From CAVORB01 sp963736235 (lineage in GTDB: Bacteria > Pseudomonadota > Gammaproteobacteria > Chromatiales > Chromatiaceae), in assembly GCA_963736235.1 (NCBI GenBank), contig CAVTOR010000010.1, forward strand, positions 1 through 26,072: a stretch of DNA of 26,072 nucleotides. The letters are read 5' to 3'. Shown one piece after another: positions 1 to 8,015 of this stretch. Within the stretch, counting starts at the first letter, position 1, and each line of letters starts with the position of its first letter. Made by a program: the position numbers and the translations under genes. Under the pieces are notes generated by a model. It searched no databases and was not told where the DNA came from. It saw nothing but the letters and a program-made list of their open reading frames with translations.

Positions 1-127
1 CTCAGCAAACCGCCCGTGAGGCCGACGTCCTGAGTACCGCGGCGGAGTTTCGCCGGAGATGAACGCAGCGGGCTGGCGCAGGAGATGGCGAGGAGGGATG
101 CGGGCACCGCCGCCTCGGAAGGCAGGT

Positions 128-1672
128 TCAGGGGTCGGGAATATCCGACGGGGAAATGTTGAAGGGAAGTAAAGCGGCAAACGCCTGCGGCGAAGACGCC
201 TTTGGCAGCTCGGTGAAGAGGTGGCGCAGGTATCGATAGGGCTCGTGCCCGCTCGCCTTGGCCGTTTCGATGATGCTGTAGAGATTGGCCGAGGCATGGG
301 CGCCGTTGGGGGTATCGGAAAAGAGCCAGTTGCGGCGTCCGAGCACGAAGGGGCGAATCGCCCGCTCGCAGGCGTTGTTGTCGATGGCGAGGCGCCCGTC
401 CTCAAGGTAGCCGACGAGCTTCGGCCACTGGTTGCGCAGATACGCCAGCGCCTTGCCGGTGAGCGTGGAGGGCGGCACCGCAGGCAGGGATTTCTCAAGC
501 CAGGTGTGCAGGTCATCGAGGATCGGCTTGGCCAGCTCCAGGCGCTCGCGGGCACGCTCCTGGGGGGTGACATCCTTGAGGCGCTTCTCCACGGCATAGA
601 GCCGCTGGATGAAGGCCAGCGCCATCTGTGCCTTGCCGCCCTTGGCCTTCTTGCCGTGGGCCTTGAGCGCCTCGTCGAACTTGCGCCGGGCATGGGCGAG
701 GCATCCGATCAGAGCAATGTCCGGATTCGCCGCGGCCACCGCGGCGTAGACTTCGAAGCCGTCGCTCTGCAGATAGCCGGAGAATCCGGCCAACAGATCC
801 TTGGCGACCGCCTGCCCGCGTGAGGGGTCGTAGAAGAACAGGACGATGGGTTGATCCGGCGGTCCACCGCGCTGCACCCAGATGTAGGAATTGGTGCTGG
901 CCGAGCGTCCCGCTTCCTTCAGCACCTGGATGCGGGTCTCGTCCATCTGCACGATGTCGTAGGCCAAGAGCCGTTCTCGGAGCTGTTCGATCAGCGGATC
1001 GAGCAAGGCGCCGAGCTTGATCATCCAGCCTGCCAGGGTGGCGCGGGGCAGTTCTACACCGGCGCGCTGGAGGATGCGCTCCTGGCGCGCCAGCGGCAGG
1101 GCATCCTGATACTTGGCCACCGCCACATGGGCGAGCAGCCCGGGTGAGGCGTTGCTCTTGGGGATCGGGTGAGCCGGGACCGGTGCGCTCTTGATCGTCT
1201 CCTCGCAAGCCTTGCAGGCGTACTTCAGACGCACATGCTGCAGGACGCGCACCTGCGCCGGAACGATATCGAGCTGTTCGCTGGTGTCTTCGCCGATGCG
1301 CGTGAGCCCGCAGCCGCAGGCACAGGTCTTCTCCTCCTCGGGCAGATCGTGCTCGATACGCACCCGCGGGAGGTAGTCCGGCAGAGGCTTGCGCCCGCGG
1401 CGCTTGCGCGCATGGGCAGCGACGGGCACCGCCACAACGGGCTCTTCCTCGGGAGGATTCTCCGCTGCGGATTCCGCCTCGTTGAACAGACCGAGCTGAT
1501 CGGGGGAGTGCTTCTCGCTGGAGGGGCCGTAGCGCTTGGCCAGGAGCAGGTTGAGCTGCTCGCGCAGGCGCGCAAGCTCGGTTTCGTATTCCTCGGCCTG
1601 GGCAACGACAAGCTGCTTCAGGACATCGACGTCATCAGGCAGTTCGGCGGTGCAGAGAGCGCTGGCAGGCAT
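128..1672 (-). CDS. tnpC: IS66 family transposase TnpC
   Basis: DDE transposase that catalyses strand cleavage and transfer for the IS66 element. The 514-aa product has the family architecture. An N-terminal leucine-zipper-like helix spans roughly residues 20-45. A basic linker (KRRGRKPLPDY) is followed by a zinc-finger region with CACGCG near residues 117-122 and CKAC near 153-156. The catalytic core has VQMDET (D244) and LQSDGF (D304), and the acidic residue of NACERAIRPF lies in the C-terminal part. The length is normal for the family and no frameshift is visible. It starts at the ATG at 1672, 54 bp after the tnpB stop on the same strand. Confidence in the family is high. Confidence 0.95.
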   Translation of the reverse strand: MPASALCTAELPDDVDVLKQLVVAQAEEYETELARLREQLNLLLAKRYGPSSEKHSPDQLGLFNEAESAAENPPEEEPVVAVPVAAHARKRRGRKPLPDYLPRVRIEHDLPEEEKTCACGCGLTRIGEDTSEQLDIVPAQVRVLQHVRLKYACKACEETIKSAPVPAHPIPKSNASPGLLAHVAVAKYQDALPLARQERILQRAGVELPRATLAGWMIKLGALLDPLIEQLRERLLAYDIVQMDETRIQVLKEAGRSASTNSYIWVQRGGPPDQPIVLFFYDPSRGQAVAKDLLAGFSGYLQSDGFEVYAAVAAANPDIALIGCLAHARRKFDEALKAHGKKAKGGKAQMALAFIQRLYAVEKRLKDVTPQERARERLELAKPILDDLHTWLEKSLPAVPPSTLTGKALAYLRNQWPKLVGYLEDGRLAIDNNACERAIRPFVLGRRNWLFSDTPNGAHASANLYSIIETAKASGHEPYRYLRHLFTELPKASSPQAFAALLPFNISPSDIPDP

Positions 1673-1726
1673 GGGGAAATGCTAGCATAACGAGCCCCAT
1701 TGAAACAGATTCACTCATTGATACAG

Positions 1727-2086
1727 CTATAGAACCGTCTTGTAGTTCAGCGCTTCATGGGGGGTGAGATGGCGCAAGTCATAGCCGTCGAGCAGCCAGT
1801 TGAGCTCCTGACCGCAGAGGGTGATCACCTCCCCACCGAGGTGGCGCGGCCACTTGAACCGCTCCTGCTCCAGGCGCTTGTGCCACAGGCAGAAGCCGTT
1901 GCGCTCCCAGTACAAACATTTCACCGCATCGCGCCGGCGATTGGTGAAGACGTAGAGTGTCTCGGCGAAGGGATCCAGTCCCAGGCTCTGCTCGACGAGC
2001 ACCGCCAACGACTGCATGCCCTTGCGGAAGTCCACCGGCTCGCGGCACAGGTAGAGGCGGGGCAGATCGGCGCTGGGGCGCATCAT
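1727..2086 (-). CDS. tnpB: IS66 family accessory protein TnpB
   Basis: Small accessory protein of IS66 elements (IS66 Orf2-like family), required for transposition in studied members; its biochemical role is not well defined. The 119-aa product shows the diagnostic stretches VDFRKGMQSLAVLVEQ, YVFTNRRRDAVKCLYWERNG and FKWPRHLGGEVITL. The length is typical. Its start overlaps the tnpA stop by four bases (2083-2086), which suggests translational coupling. It lies between tnpA and tnpC, as expected. Confidence 0.93.
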   Translation of the reverse strand: MMRPSADLPRLYLCREPVDFRKGMQSLAVLVEQSLGLDPFAETLYVFTNRRRDAVKCLYWERNGFCLWHKRLEQERFKWPRHLGGEVITLCGQELNWLLDGYDLRHLTPHEALNYKTVL

Positions 2087-2421
2087 GACGAGGCCTGCGA
2101 GAGGCGCAGCAGATGTTCAACGAGTGCCAGATCCGCCGAACCGTCCCATTCCAGCATCAGGCCGTTGGGAAAATGCAGGCGCTGAGTACCAGTGACACCG
2201 CGAGAGGCGGAAACCCGCACCGCCGCGAAACTCACCGGCGTATCCGTAGCAACCAGACCGAGCCGCTTCAGGCGACGGTGCCAATGGTAGAAGCGCTGCA
2301 GGTTCAGGCCCTGCTGTTCGGCGTAGGCCTTGAGGCTCAGCCCCTGGCTGCGGCAGGCGCGCAGGTGCTCCAGCCACGCGCGCTGGCGTTCGCTGAGTTC
2401 AGAATTCGAGGGGTTCGGCAT
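2083..2421 (-). CDS. tnpA: IS66 family accessory protein TnpA (helix-turn-helix)
   Basis: First gene of the IS66 cassette, a small DNA-binding accessory protein. The 112-aa product begins with a helix-turn-helix-like segment (residues about 10-50, containing WLEHLRACRSQGLSLKAYAEQ and RFYHWHRRL), typical of IS66 TnpA. The C-terminal half carries the usual PNGLMLEWDG-type motif. The ATG at 2421 lies about 80 bp inside the proposed element end. The gene overlaps tnpB by four bases. Confidence 0.85.
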   Translation of the reverse strand: MPNPSNSELSERQRAWLEHLRACRSQGLSLKAYAEQQGLNLQRFYHWHRRLKRLGLVATDTPVSFAAVRVSASRGVTGTQRLHFPNGLMLEWDGSADLALVEHLLRLSQASS

Positions 2422-2503
2422 GCTCGGCTCCGGTCGTGGTTCCAGAGCCGAACCATGCCGCGGGAAGGGCGGCGGCGGTAGGTGGGGTTTATTGAGCCCT
2501 CAC

Positions 2504-2798
2504 GTTGATACCGCCTTGCTCAGCTGGCGCATCGGCCATGAAGAGACATTAGCAGGTCGGATCACCGATCCTCATCGTTGCAAGAAGGCGACAAACTTCT
2601 CAGTCGCCACCCCGTTTCAGGCTCCATCCTCTCCGATCCCCAGAACGCTGATGTCCTATGACGGGTGAACGCTGGCAGCGGTCACTCACGGACGGGTTCT
2701 CGACAGGCCGGTCTCCGTCGCAATGCTGCCGTTGACTTCAGCCGTGGCATTCCGGTAAAGGTTCCGAATTACGGATATCGCGAGATCATGTCCGGTTT
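2504..2798. other. Gene-free stretch beside the IS66 element
   Basis: About 300 bp between the IS66 end and the stop of the lipoprotein gene. Short open frames exist on both strands, but none has a recognisable product, a ribosome binding site or family-like composition. I see no terminator with a T-run and no tRNA. Confidence 0.4.
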
Positions 2799-3335
2799 CT
2801 AGTCGCGGTCCGGCGGATCGAGCCGGATGTCTTGGGATGAACGCAACTGAAGATATAGGCCGGTCGGGTCGAGAATCTGCGTGGGGGCCTGAAACGTGAA
2901 CAGCCTGCCCGTCACGAAGATCTTCGTGGCTCGCCGTGCCCGCGCGTCTGCCACTAAGCGGCCGAGGAGGTCCTCCCGGCCCGCATCGTTGGGGACGAGC
3001 ACCTGGAACGAGTGCCCAACCGGGTCATCCGCCTGCGCCTTCAGGTCGAATCGCCAGTGGTAGGGGTCCGGTCCTTCTCCGCTCCACCACTCGCCGAGGA
3101 CCCGCTTCGCGTCAGCGTCTCCATAGAGATTGCCCTGGTCGACGAATCCCCACACCCGGACCTCCCGTCCGTGCACCTCGGCCACCGTCGATTCGTCTCT
3201 GACGAAGCCGCCGGGGGCGATCGCCGATACCGGCAGGTACTCGCCGATCCGCTCTCCGCACCCCGCAAGCCCTATCGCGGCGAGGAGCACCAAACCCGTA
3301 GGGTGAAACAAGCGAAGCGGTTCCACCGATTTCAA
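2799..3335 (-). CDS. Putative lipoprotein of unknown function
   Basis: A 178-aa product that I cannot assign to a family. The N terminus has a charged start, a hydrophobic stretch (GLVLLAAIGLAGC) and a lipobox LAGC with the lipidation cysteine at about residue 26, so a lipoprotein attached to the periplasmic face of a membrane is likely. The mature part contains VRVWGFVDQGNLYGD and KIFVTGRLFTFQAP, a beta-rich pattern reminiscent of small OB-fold-like exported proteins, but this is only a visual impression. It is followed on the same strand by nothing, and preceded at 89 bp by the periplasmic-protein gene starting at 4095; the two may be co-transcribed. Confidence 0.65.
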   Translation of the reverse strand: MKSVEPLRLFHPTGLVLLAAIGLAGCGERIGEYLPVSAIAPGGFVRDESTVAEVHGREVRVWGFVDQGNLYGDADAKRVLGEWWSGEGPDPYHWRFDLKAQADDPVGHSFQVLVPNDAGREDLLGRLVADARARRATKIFVTGRLFTFQAPTQILDPTGLYLQLRSSQDIRLDPPDRD

Positions 3336-3423
3336 CCCGGCCGGAAGCGTTTGACGCGGAAACGCGGGCTGCCGAAATGCCCTGAAGCAAGTTCAATCCA
3401 TCCCGCCGACTCGGCGCAACGCC

Positions 3424-4095
3424 TCACCCTCCCTCGATGGCCGACAGCGGCACCTCGTAGACCTCGCCGTTGTCGCGGGTGACGGTCCACAGGTCGCGGT
3501 TCAGCTTGGCCTTCACCTCGCCGACGGTCGCGTTGACGTAATCCTTCATGAAGTTGATGGTGAACTGCTTGCCGAGCTGGCTCTGGACGACGATCGACGC
3601 CTGCCCACCCTCCATCCGCAGGATGCCAGCCGGGCAGTTGCCGTAATCCCTGTCGCCCGCCGCCTTGCAGCGCAGCAGGGTGGTCGCGTCGTACTGGCCT
3701 CCCTCGTACTTGGTGGCGAAGGGCGCGGTGGGGTTGTCCGCGCCGGCAGGCTGACTCGCGGCATTGTCCCAGTAGACGAAGATGCTCTCTTTCGGGAAGC
3801 GGAAGATGAGCCCCGCCTCCCCGAGCCCGCTCTGGCGGTAGACCGTGTGCCCGTCCTGGTCGCGGAAGTTGCCGGGCGTGTCACCGGCCGGCGACAGGTC
3901 GTAGGTGACGCCGTCCTCGCGGGTGATAGTGATGTAGCCCTGCCGCTGGCCGAAGGTGCAGGGGACCATCTTCTCCATCTTGTCCGAGCCCTTGGGGTAG
4001 ATCTCGCAGCGGGCCTGCGTCGAGTCCGCGGCGGACGGCAGCGCCCAGGCCGCCAGGACGGCAGCGATCAAGGCAGCAGGTACTTTCTGTTTCAT
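3424..4095 (-). CDS. Secreted/periplasmic protein of unknown function
   Basis: A 223-aa product with a clear Sec signal peptide (MKQKVPAALIAAVLAAWALPSA, cleavage probably after the SAA near residue 23). The mature protein contains cysteines (ARCEIYP, VPCTFG, LLRCKAAGDRDYGNCPAG) that could form disulfides in the periplasm. It also repeats a TxTREDGVTYDLSPAG / TVTRDNGEVYEVPLS pattern at its two ends, suggesting two similar beta-rich modules. I do not recognise the family. It lies upstream of the lipoprotein gene on the same strand. Confidence 0.7.
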   Translation of the reverse strand: MKQKVPAALIAAVLAAWALPSAADSTQARCEIYPKGSDKMEKMVPCTFGQRQGYITITREDGVTYDLSPAGDTPGNFRDQDGHTVYRQSGLGEAGLIFRFPKESIFVYWDNAASQPAGADNPTAPFATKYEGGQYDATTLLRCKAAGDRDYGNCPAGILRMEGGQASIVVQSQLGKQFTINFMKDYVNATVGEVKAKLNRDLWTVTRDNGEVYEVPLSAIEGG

Positions 4096-4234
4096 CGTCT
4101 TCAGGCTCTCCGATCAATGATGGTGTGCACATATTCCGACCGCTCCCGCGACCCGGGCAAGCGGGCGCCCGCATAATCGTCCGACTGGGGTGCCGGACGC
4201 GGCGTCATTCTCGGCGCTGAACGCACGCGGGGGT

Positions 4235-4356
4235 TCACCCGAACACCGCAAACCCCTGATCGATGCGCTCCAGGATCCCGTAGGTCATGGCGCCGATCAC
4301 CGCTTCGGTCTCGCTGCCAGCGACGGCAGGCACGGATGCGGCGGCTCCGGTTTTTT
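4235..4356 (-). pseudogene. 3' remnant of an unidentified gene cut by the IS3 element
   Basis: Immediately left of the IS3 terminal repeat, the minus strand reads about 40 codons with strongly GC-biased third positions, ending in ETEAVIGAMTYGILERIDQG plus five residues and a TGA at 4235-4237. It looks like the genuine C-terminal end of a coding sequence rather than random frame. It does not resemble the missing final helix of the UPF0016 transporter on the other side of the element. I cannot name the gene. Confidence 0.35.
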
Positions 4357-4404
4357 TGGACACGGAATTGGGGACAATCCGAGTTTGAAAGATAGGAGCC
4401 TGCA

Positions 4405-4796
4405 ATGAGTGAGAAGAAGTCGGTTGAGGTGGCGCCTGGTGCGCCGCAGGGAGCCCGAAGGGCGACTGGAGGCGCACCAGGCGCGGCGGCCGAGGCGGCA
4501 CCGAGACGCTGGTCGGCGAACCGCAAGAAGGAGACGGTGCTGCGGCTGCTGCGTGGCGAGCCCGTGGAGGCCCTCTCAAGGGAGCTGGGCGTGGAGATAT
4601 ACCGCCCCTCGAGGCGTGGCGTGAGCAGGCCCTGGCGGGCATGGACGCGGGGCTCAAGGCCCGCCACAACGATCCCCTGGAGGATAAGCTCAACGAGGCC
4701 ACGCGGCGCATTGGCGAGCTGGTGATGGAGAACGAGCTGCTGCGCCGGGAGCGGGAGCTGCGCCGCCCTTTAGGCCGCAAGAGGTCCTCGCGATGA
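4405..4796 (+). pseudogene. IS3-family transposase OrfA, frameshifted
   Basis: OrfA is the helix-turn-helix DNA-binding subunit of IS3-family transposases. The reading frame starts at the ATG at 4405 (MSEKKSVEV) and contains the HTH segment RKKETVLRLLRGEPVEALSR. At the C-run 4605-4608 the frame changes. The expected continuation LEAWREQALAGMDAGLKARH, then NDPLEDKLNEATRRIGELV and a charged leucine-zipper-like tail, is found in another frame and ends at the TGA at 4794-4796, overlapping the orfB start. The disruption equals two extra bases or one missing base. It is not at the usual programmed-frameshift position between orfA and orfB. Confidence 0.8.
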
Positions 4797-5686
4797 GCCG
4801 TGAGACCTCCCCCGGGGCCGCCAAGCGCTATGGCCTGCAGCGGGTTTGTCGCGTGCTGGACGTTCCCCGCTCGGGCATCTACGCCCAACGCGCCCGGGCG
4901 CAGGTGGTGACCCTGCATGCCAGGCGCCGTGGACCAAAGCCGAAGGTGTCCGATGAGAGCCTCCTGGAGGCCATCCGGGCGGACCTGGCGACCTCGCCCT
5001 TTGTCGGCGAGGGTCACCGTAAAGTGTGGGCGCGGCTGCGCATCCTGCGCGCGATCCGCGTCTCGCGTATGCGGGTGCTGCGCCTGATGCGCGAGCACCA
5101 CCTGCTCTCGCACCATCGATCTCGCCAGGGGGTCGCGCAGACGCACGCGGGCACCATCCTTACCGACCGCCCCAACGAACTCTGGGGCACCGACGGCATC
5201 CGTATCGAAACCGTCGACGACGGCTGGGTGTGGGCGTTCACAGCGGTGGATCACTTCGATGCCTGCTGCGTTGGCCACCACGTGGTCAAGATCGGCAGCC
5301 GCTTCGCGGCCCTGGAGCCGATCGCCATGGGCGTGAAGACGTATCTGGGCAGCACCGCCGCGGACGCCGCTCGGGGGTTGGCCTTGCGCATGGACCATGG
5401 CACCCAGTACACCTCCGATCACTTCCTCAATCAGATCCGCTTCTGGGGCATCGCGCCGAGCTTTGCCTTCGTCGCCGAGCCCGAAACCAACGGTGTGGCC
5501 GAACGCTTCAACCGCACCCTCAAGGAACAGGCCATCTACGGTCGGATCTTCCGCAACCTCGAGGAGGTCCGCGAGGCCGTCGATGCCTTCGTCAAGCGCT
5601 ACAATGCCCACTGGCGTCTGGAGAAACTGGGCTTTCAAACTCCCCTGGAAGCCCGTCAGGCAGCACTCCGCCAGGAGGCCGCTTGA
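4793..5686 (+). CDS. IS3-family transposase OrfB (DDE integrase core)
   Basis: Catalytic subunit of an IS3-family transposase. The 297-aa product has an N-terminal HTH_21-like segment (CRVLDVPRSGIYAQRAR, residues 19-35) and a complete retroviral-type integrase core. ELWGTDGIRI supplies D134, MDHGTQYTSDHF supplies D201, and ETNGVAERFNRTLKEQ supplies E237. The last two lie at the canonical DD35E spacing. The ATG at 4793 overlaps the orfA stop (ATGA), typical of translational coupling. The gene appears intact. Confidence 0.95.
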   Translation: MSRETSPGAAKRYGLQRVCRVLDVPRSGIYAQRARAQVVTLHARRRGPKPKVSDESLLEAIRADLATSPFVGEGHRKVWARLRILRAIRVSRMRVLRLMREHHLLSHHRSRQGVAQTHAGTILTDRPNELWGTDGIRIETVDDGWVWAFTAVDHFDACCVGHHVVKIGSRFAALEPIAMGVKTYLGSTAADAARGLALRMDHGTQYTSDHFLNQIRFWGIAPSFAFVAEPETNGVAERFNRTLKEQAIYGRIFRNLEEVREAVDAFVKRYNAHWRLEKLGFQTPLEARQAALRQEAA

Positions 5687-5705
5687 TTACGCAAATCCGT
5701 GTCCA

Positions 5706-6221
5706 ATCAATCCGAGCCGATACACTTGGAATCTTCCGCAACAAGGTGGCGCCGAACAGGATGCCGATCAACGAGACCGCCCATAAGGCCAGGGTGGCGC
5801 CGACGAATACTGACCAGATCTCACCGGTGCCCGCAACCAGGGCGATCATCGCCAGTTGCGTCTTGTCACCAAGCTCCGCCGCGAAACTCATGATGAAACT
5901 GGTGACGAGCGCGCCCCGTGCAGGTACACCGTCAGACTCTTCGTCCTCTCCGTCATCCGCGTCCCGCCGAGAGCGGTAGCCGAGATACAGGAAAAGTCCC
6001 GCGGCGGCGAGCAGCATCGACTCCTGCGGACTCCACTCGAAGAGGGCTTGGCCCACGAAGACCGCCAGCAGATTCAGCAACGCAAAGGCGGCAAAGGTAC
6101 CGGCGATCACCGGCGCCACCCGATACCGGTGAGCCAGGGTCAAGGCGAGCAATTGCGATTTGTCCCCCATCTCCGCCAGGAACAGCAGAGAGAAGGCCGA
6201 AATGACGACGGAGAGATCCAT
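5706..6221 (-). pseudogene. UPF0016/GDT1-family cation transporter, C-terminally truncated by IS3
   Basis: Membrane protein of the UPF0016 (GDT1/TMEM165, MneA-type) family; characterised members export Mn2+ or exchange Ca2+/Mn2+. Both family signature motifs are present: FLAEMGDKSQLLAL in the first half and SFAAELGDKTQLAMIAL in the second. They are separated by the usual acidic loop (DADDGEDEESDG). I chose the ATG at 6221 because the longer frame to 6338 would overlap the divergent ACR3 gene and adds a non-membrane N terminus. Coding is intact up to LLRKIPSVSARI, then enters the IS3 repeat. Roughly the last transmembrane helix is therefore missing and replaced by IS-encoded residues. Function is probably lost. 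Confidence 0.85.
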
Positions 6222-6315
6222 CGGGAAGGCCAGCGGCGAAAGTGTCTTAGTGTAATCTTCAAGGCGAGTAGGCAGAGTCCGTACCTGAGACCGATTCCGC
6301 GAGCGAAATCCATCC

Positions 6316-7494
6316 ATGAGCACCCAATGCGAAGTCACTGCGAAGCAGGCGAGTGGCAGCCCGATGGGCTTCTTCGAGCGTTACCTGACGGTGTGGGTGT
6401 TCCTGTGCATCGCCGCCGGTATCGGCCTGGGTCAGCTGTTCCCCAGGTTCTTCCAACTCGTGGGCCGCTTGGAGGTCGCGCAGATCAACCTGCCGGTGGC
6501 AGTACTGATCTGGCTCATGATCATTCCCATGCTGCTCAAGATCGACCTGCGTGCCCTCACCGGCGTCCGAAAACACTGGCGGGGCGTGGCGGTGACCCTG
6601 TTCGTCAATTGGGGCGTGAAACCCTTCTCCATGGCCCTCCTGGCGTGGGTCTTTATCCGGGGGATCTTTGCCGACTGGCTGCCGGCGGAGCAGATCGACA
6701 GCTACATCGCCGGTCTCATCCTGCTTGCGGCCGCCCCCTGTACCGCAATGGTCTTCGTCTGGAGTCACCTGTCCCGCGGAGAGCCCCACTTCACCCTCTC
6801 TCAGGTGGCCCTGAACGACGTCATCATGGTCTTCGCTTTCGCCCCCATCGTTGGCTTGCTGCTGGGGCTTTCCGCCATCAGGGTGCCTTGGGACACCCTG
6901 TTCCTGTCGGTGCTTCTGTACATCGTGGTCCCACTCACCATCGCTCACACTTGGCGGACCCTGATCCTGCGCCGTGAGAACGGCACCGTGCGCCTGACGG
7001 GGATCATCAAGGCATTACAGCCCGCTTCCCTGGTGGCTTTACTTGCCACCCTGGTCCTGCTTTTCGGGTTTCAGGGAAAGCAGATCATCGCTCAGCCCGT
7101 CATCATCGTCCTGTTGGCGGCGCCCATCCTGATTCAGGTGTTCTTCAACTCGGGACTGGCTTATCTGCTCAATCGCGCGGTGCGTTCTCCTCACTGCGTG
7201 GCAGGCCCCTCGGCACTGATCGGCGCCAGCAATTTCTTCGAGCTGGCTGTGGCCACCGCTATCGTGCTGTTCGGCTTCGAGTCGGGCGCGGCGCTGGCGA
7301 CCGTGGTCGGCGTGCTGATCGAGGTGCCGGTAATGTTGGCCGCCGTCGGCGTGGTCAACCGGACACGTGGTTGGTACGAGCGCCGCCAGGGCATCTTGCG
7401 CTACGACCAATGCTGCCCCGCGGAAATAGGAGGAGATTCGGAGAAAGAGTCAAAGCGATTGCCCAGCAAGTCGGAACAGGCCCAATCGAAATAG
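6316..7494 (+). CDS. acr3: ACR3-family arsenite efflux permease
   Basis: Inner-membrane carrier that exports As(III) using the membrane potential; established role of the ACR3 family (bile acid/sodium symporter fold). The 392-aa product shows about ten hydrophobic helices and the family hallmarks. These include APCTAMVFVWSHLSRG with the conserved cysteine (C142), the segment HFTLSQVALNDVIMVFAFAP, and GPSALIGASNFFELAVA. The last 35 or so residues (after GWYERR) extend past the usual family end and are low in similarity. No arsR or arsC is seen nearby, so control and arsenate reduction must be elsewhere. It is transcribed divergently from the truncated UPF0016 gene across 94 bp. Confidence 0.93.
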   Translation: MSTQCEVTAKQASGSPMGFFERYLTVWVFLCIAAGIGLGQLFPRFFQLVGRLEVAQINLPVAVLIWLMIIPMLLKIDLRALTGVRKHWRGVAVTLFVNWGVKPFSMALLAWVFIRGIFADWLPAEQIDSYIAGLILLAAAPCTAMVFVWSHLSRGEPHFTLSQVALNDVIMVFAFAPIVGLLLGLSAIRVPWDTLFLSVLLYIVVPLTIAHTWRTLILRRENGTVRLTGIIKALQPASLVALLATLVLLFGFQGKQIIAQPVIIVLLAAPILIQVFFNSGLAYLLNRAVRSPHCVAGPSALIGASNFFELAVATAIVLFGFESGAALATVVGVLIEVPVMLAAVGVVNRTRGWYERRQGILRYDQCCPAEIGGDSEKESKRLPSKSEQAQSK

Positions 7495-8015
7495 CCAAGG
7501 CGCTACTGGTTTCGGGCTACCGCCCTGAACCGGCGGACTGACCCGACCAATGCGATTCCTCAACGCCGCCGTAGGGAAGACATGATCAACTACCCCTCGC
7601 CGGTGGAAGGCAGGTATGGAGCAAGCAGTATCGCCACAGCAGACACCAGCCATCGGCATCGCTGCCTCGCCCCTTCTCTGGTAGCGATGGGAAGAACCCT
7701 GCTTGTCGACACATCGCAAGCGGGTTTTTTCTCTGCGTCATGCTATCAACGACGCACTTCATGCCTTCAAGTGAAGCCGTATCCCTGCTCTCGGGATCGA
7801 GCCACCGGCCATACTCTTCCCGCGCTAAGATGACTTGCTGTCAGTGATCGCGCACAAGGACCCACTGGCGGAGTGGGTGAATGGAGCCACCGGGCGCCCC
7901 GACTCAATGGAGGCACCGAAGGCGCTGAGCTTCCCTATCGCGATCTACGCGTCTACACAGGCACTCAGGGCATCTCGCGGCGATGTCCAACCGGTATCGA
8001 CAGGAGCACAAAGCG
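7495..8015. other. Gene-free stretch with a possible resolvase fragment
   Basis: About 520 bp with no convincing gene. Overlapping the ACR3 3' end in another frame (7440-7542), the sequence reads RVKAIAQQVGTGPIEIAKAL. This resembles the DNA-binding helix-turn-helix at the end of Tn3-type serine resolvases, but it goes out of register and stops at 7540-7542. A terminator-like hairpin lies at 7695-7730. I see nothing else. Confidence 0.35.
7695..7730 (+). terminator. Probable intrinsic terminator
   Basis: The left arm AACCCTGCTTG pairs with CAAGCGGGTT around a loop, with one bulged T, and is followed directly by a run of Ts (TTTTTT ending at 7730). It lies 200 bp downstream of the ACR3 stop and would end that transcript before the HAD gene. 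Confidence 0.65.

Larger units (their letters stand above)
16..2503 (-). mobile_element. IS66-family insertion sequence (approximate ends)
   Basis: Three consecutive minus-strand genes in the order tnpA, tnpB, tnpC form the standard IS66 cassette. The ends are estimated: GTGAGG starts at 16, and the same hexamer read on the other strand starts at 2503. These positions leave about 110 bp beyond the tnpC stop and about 80 bp before the tnpA start, which suits the family. Beyond the hexamer the inverted repeat is weak, and I see no convincing 8-bp target duplication. The exact boundaries are therefore uncertain. All three genes look intact, so the element could still be active. Confidence 0.75.
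4357..5705 (+). mobile_element. IS3-family insertion sequence
   Basis: The element is bounded by imperfect inverted repeats. The left end reads TGGACACGGAATTG from 4357, and the right end, read inward on the other strand from 5705, is TGGACACGGATTTG (one mismatch in 14). It contains the IS3-type orfA and orfB in overlapping ATGA arrangement. The 3-bp flanks are TTT on the left and ATC on the right, so there is no target duplication. With the truncated genes on both sides, this suggests a deletion or recombination between IS copies after insertion. orfA is frameshifted, so this copy is probably not autonomous as written. Confidence 0.88.

Noticed and set aside
4235..5638. 467-codon minus-strand frame across the IS3 element
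   Set aside because: Most of it is antisense to the transposase genes. Only the last 40 or so codons, outside the element, look like real coding.
6222..6315. Manganese (yybP-ykoY) riboswitch before the UPF0016 gene
   Set aside because: I looked for the conserved core of this riboswitch in the 94-bp gap on the minus strand and did not find it.
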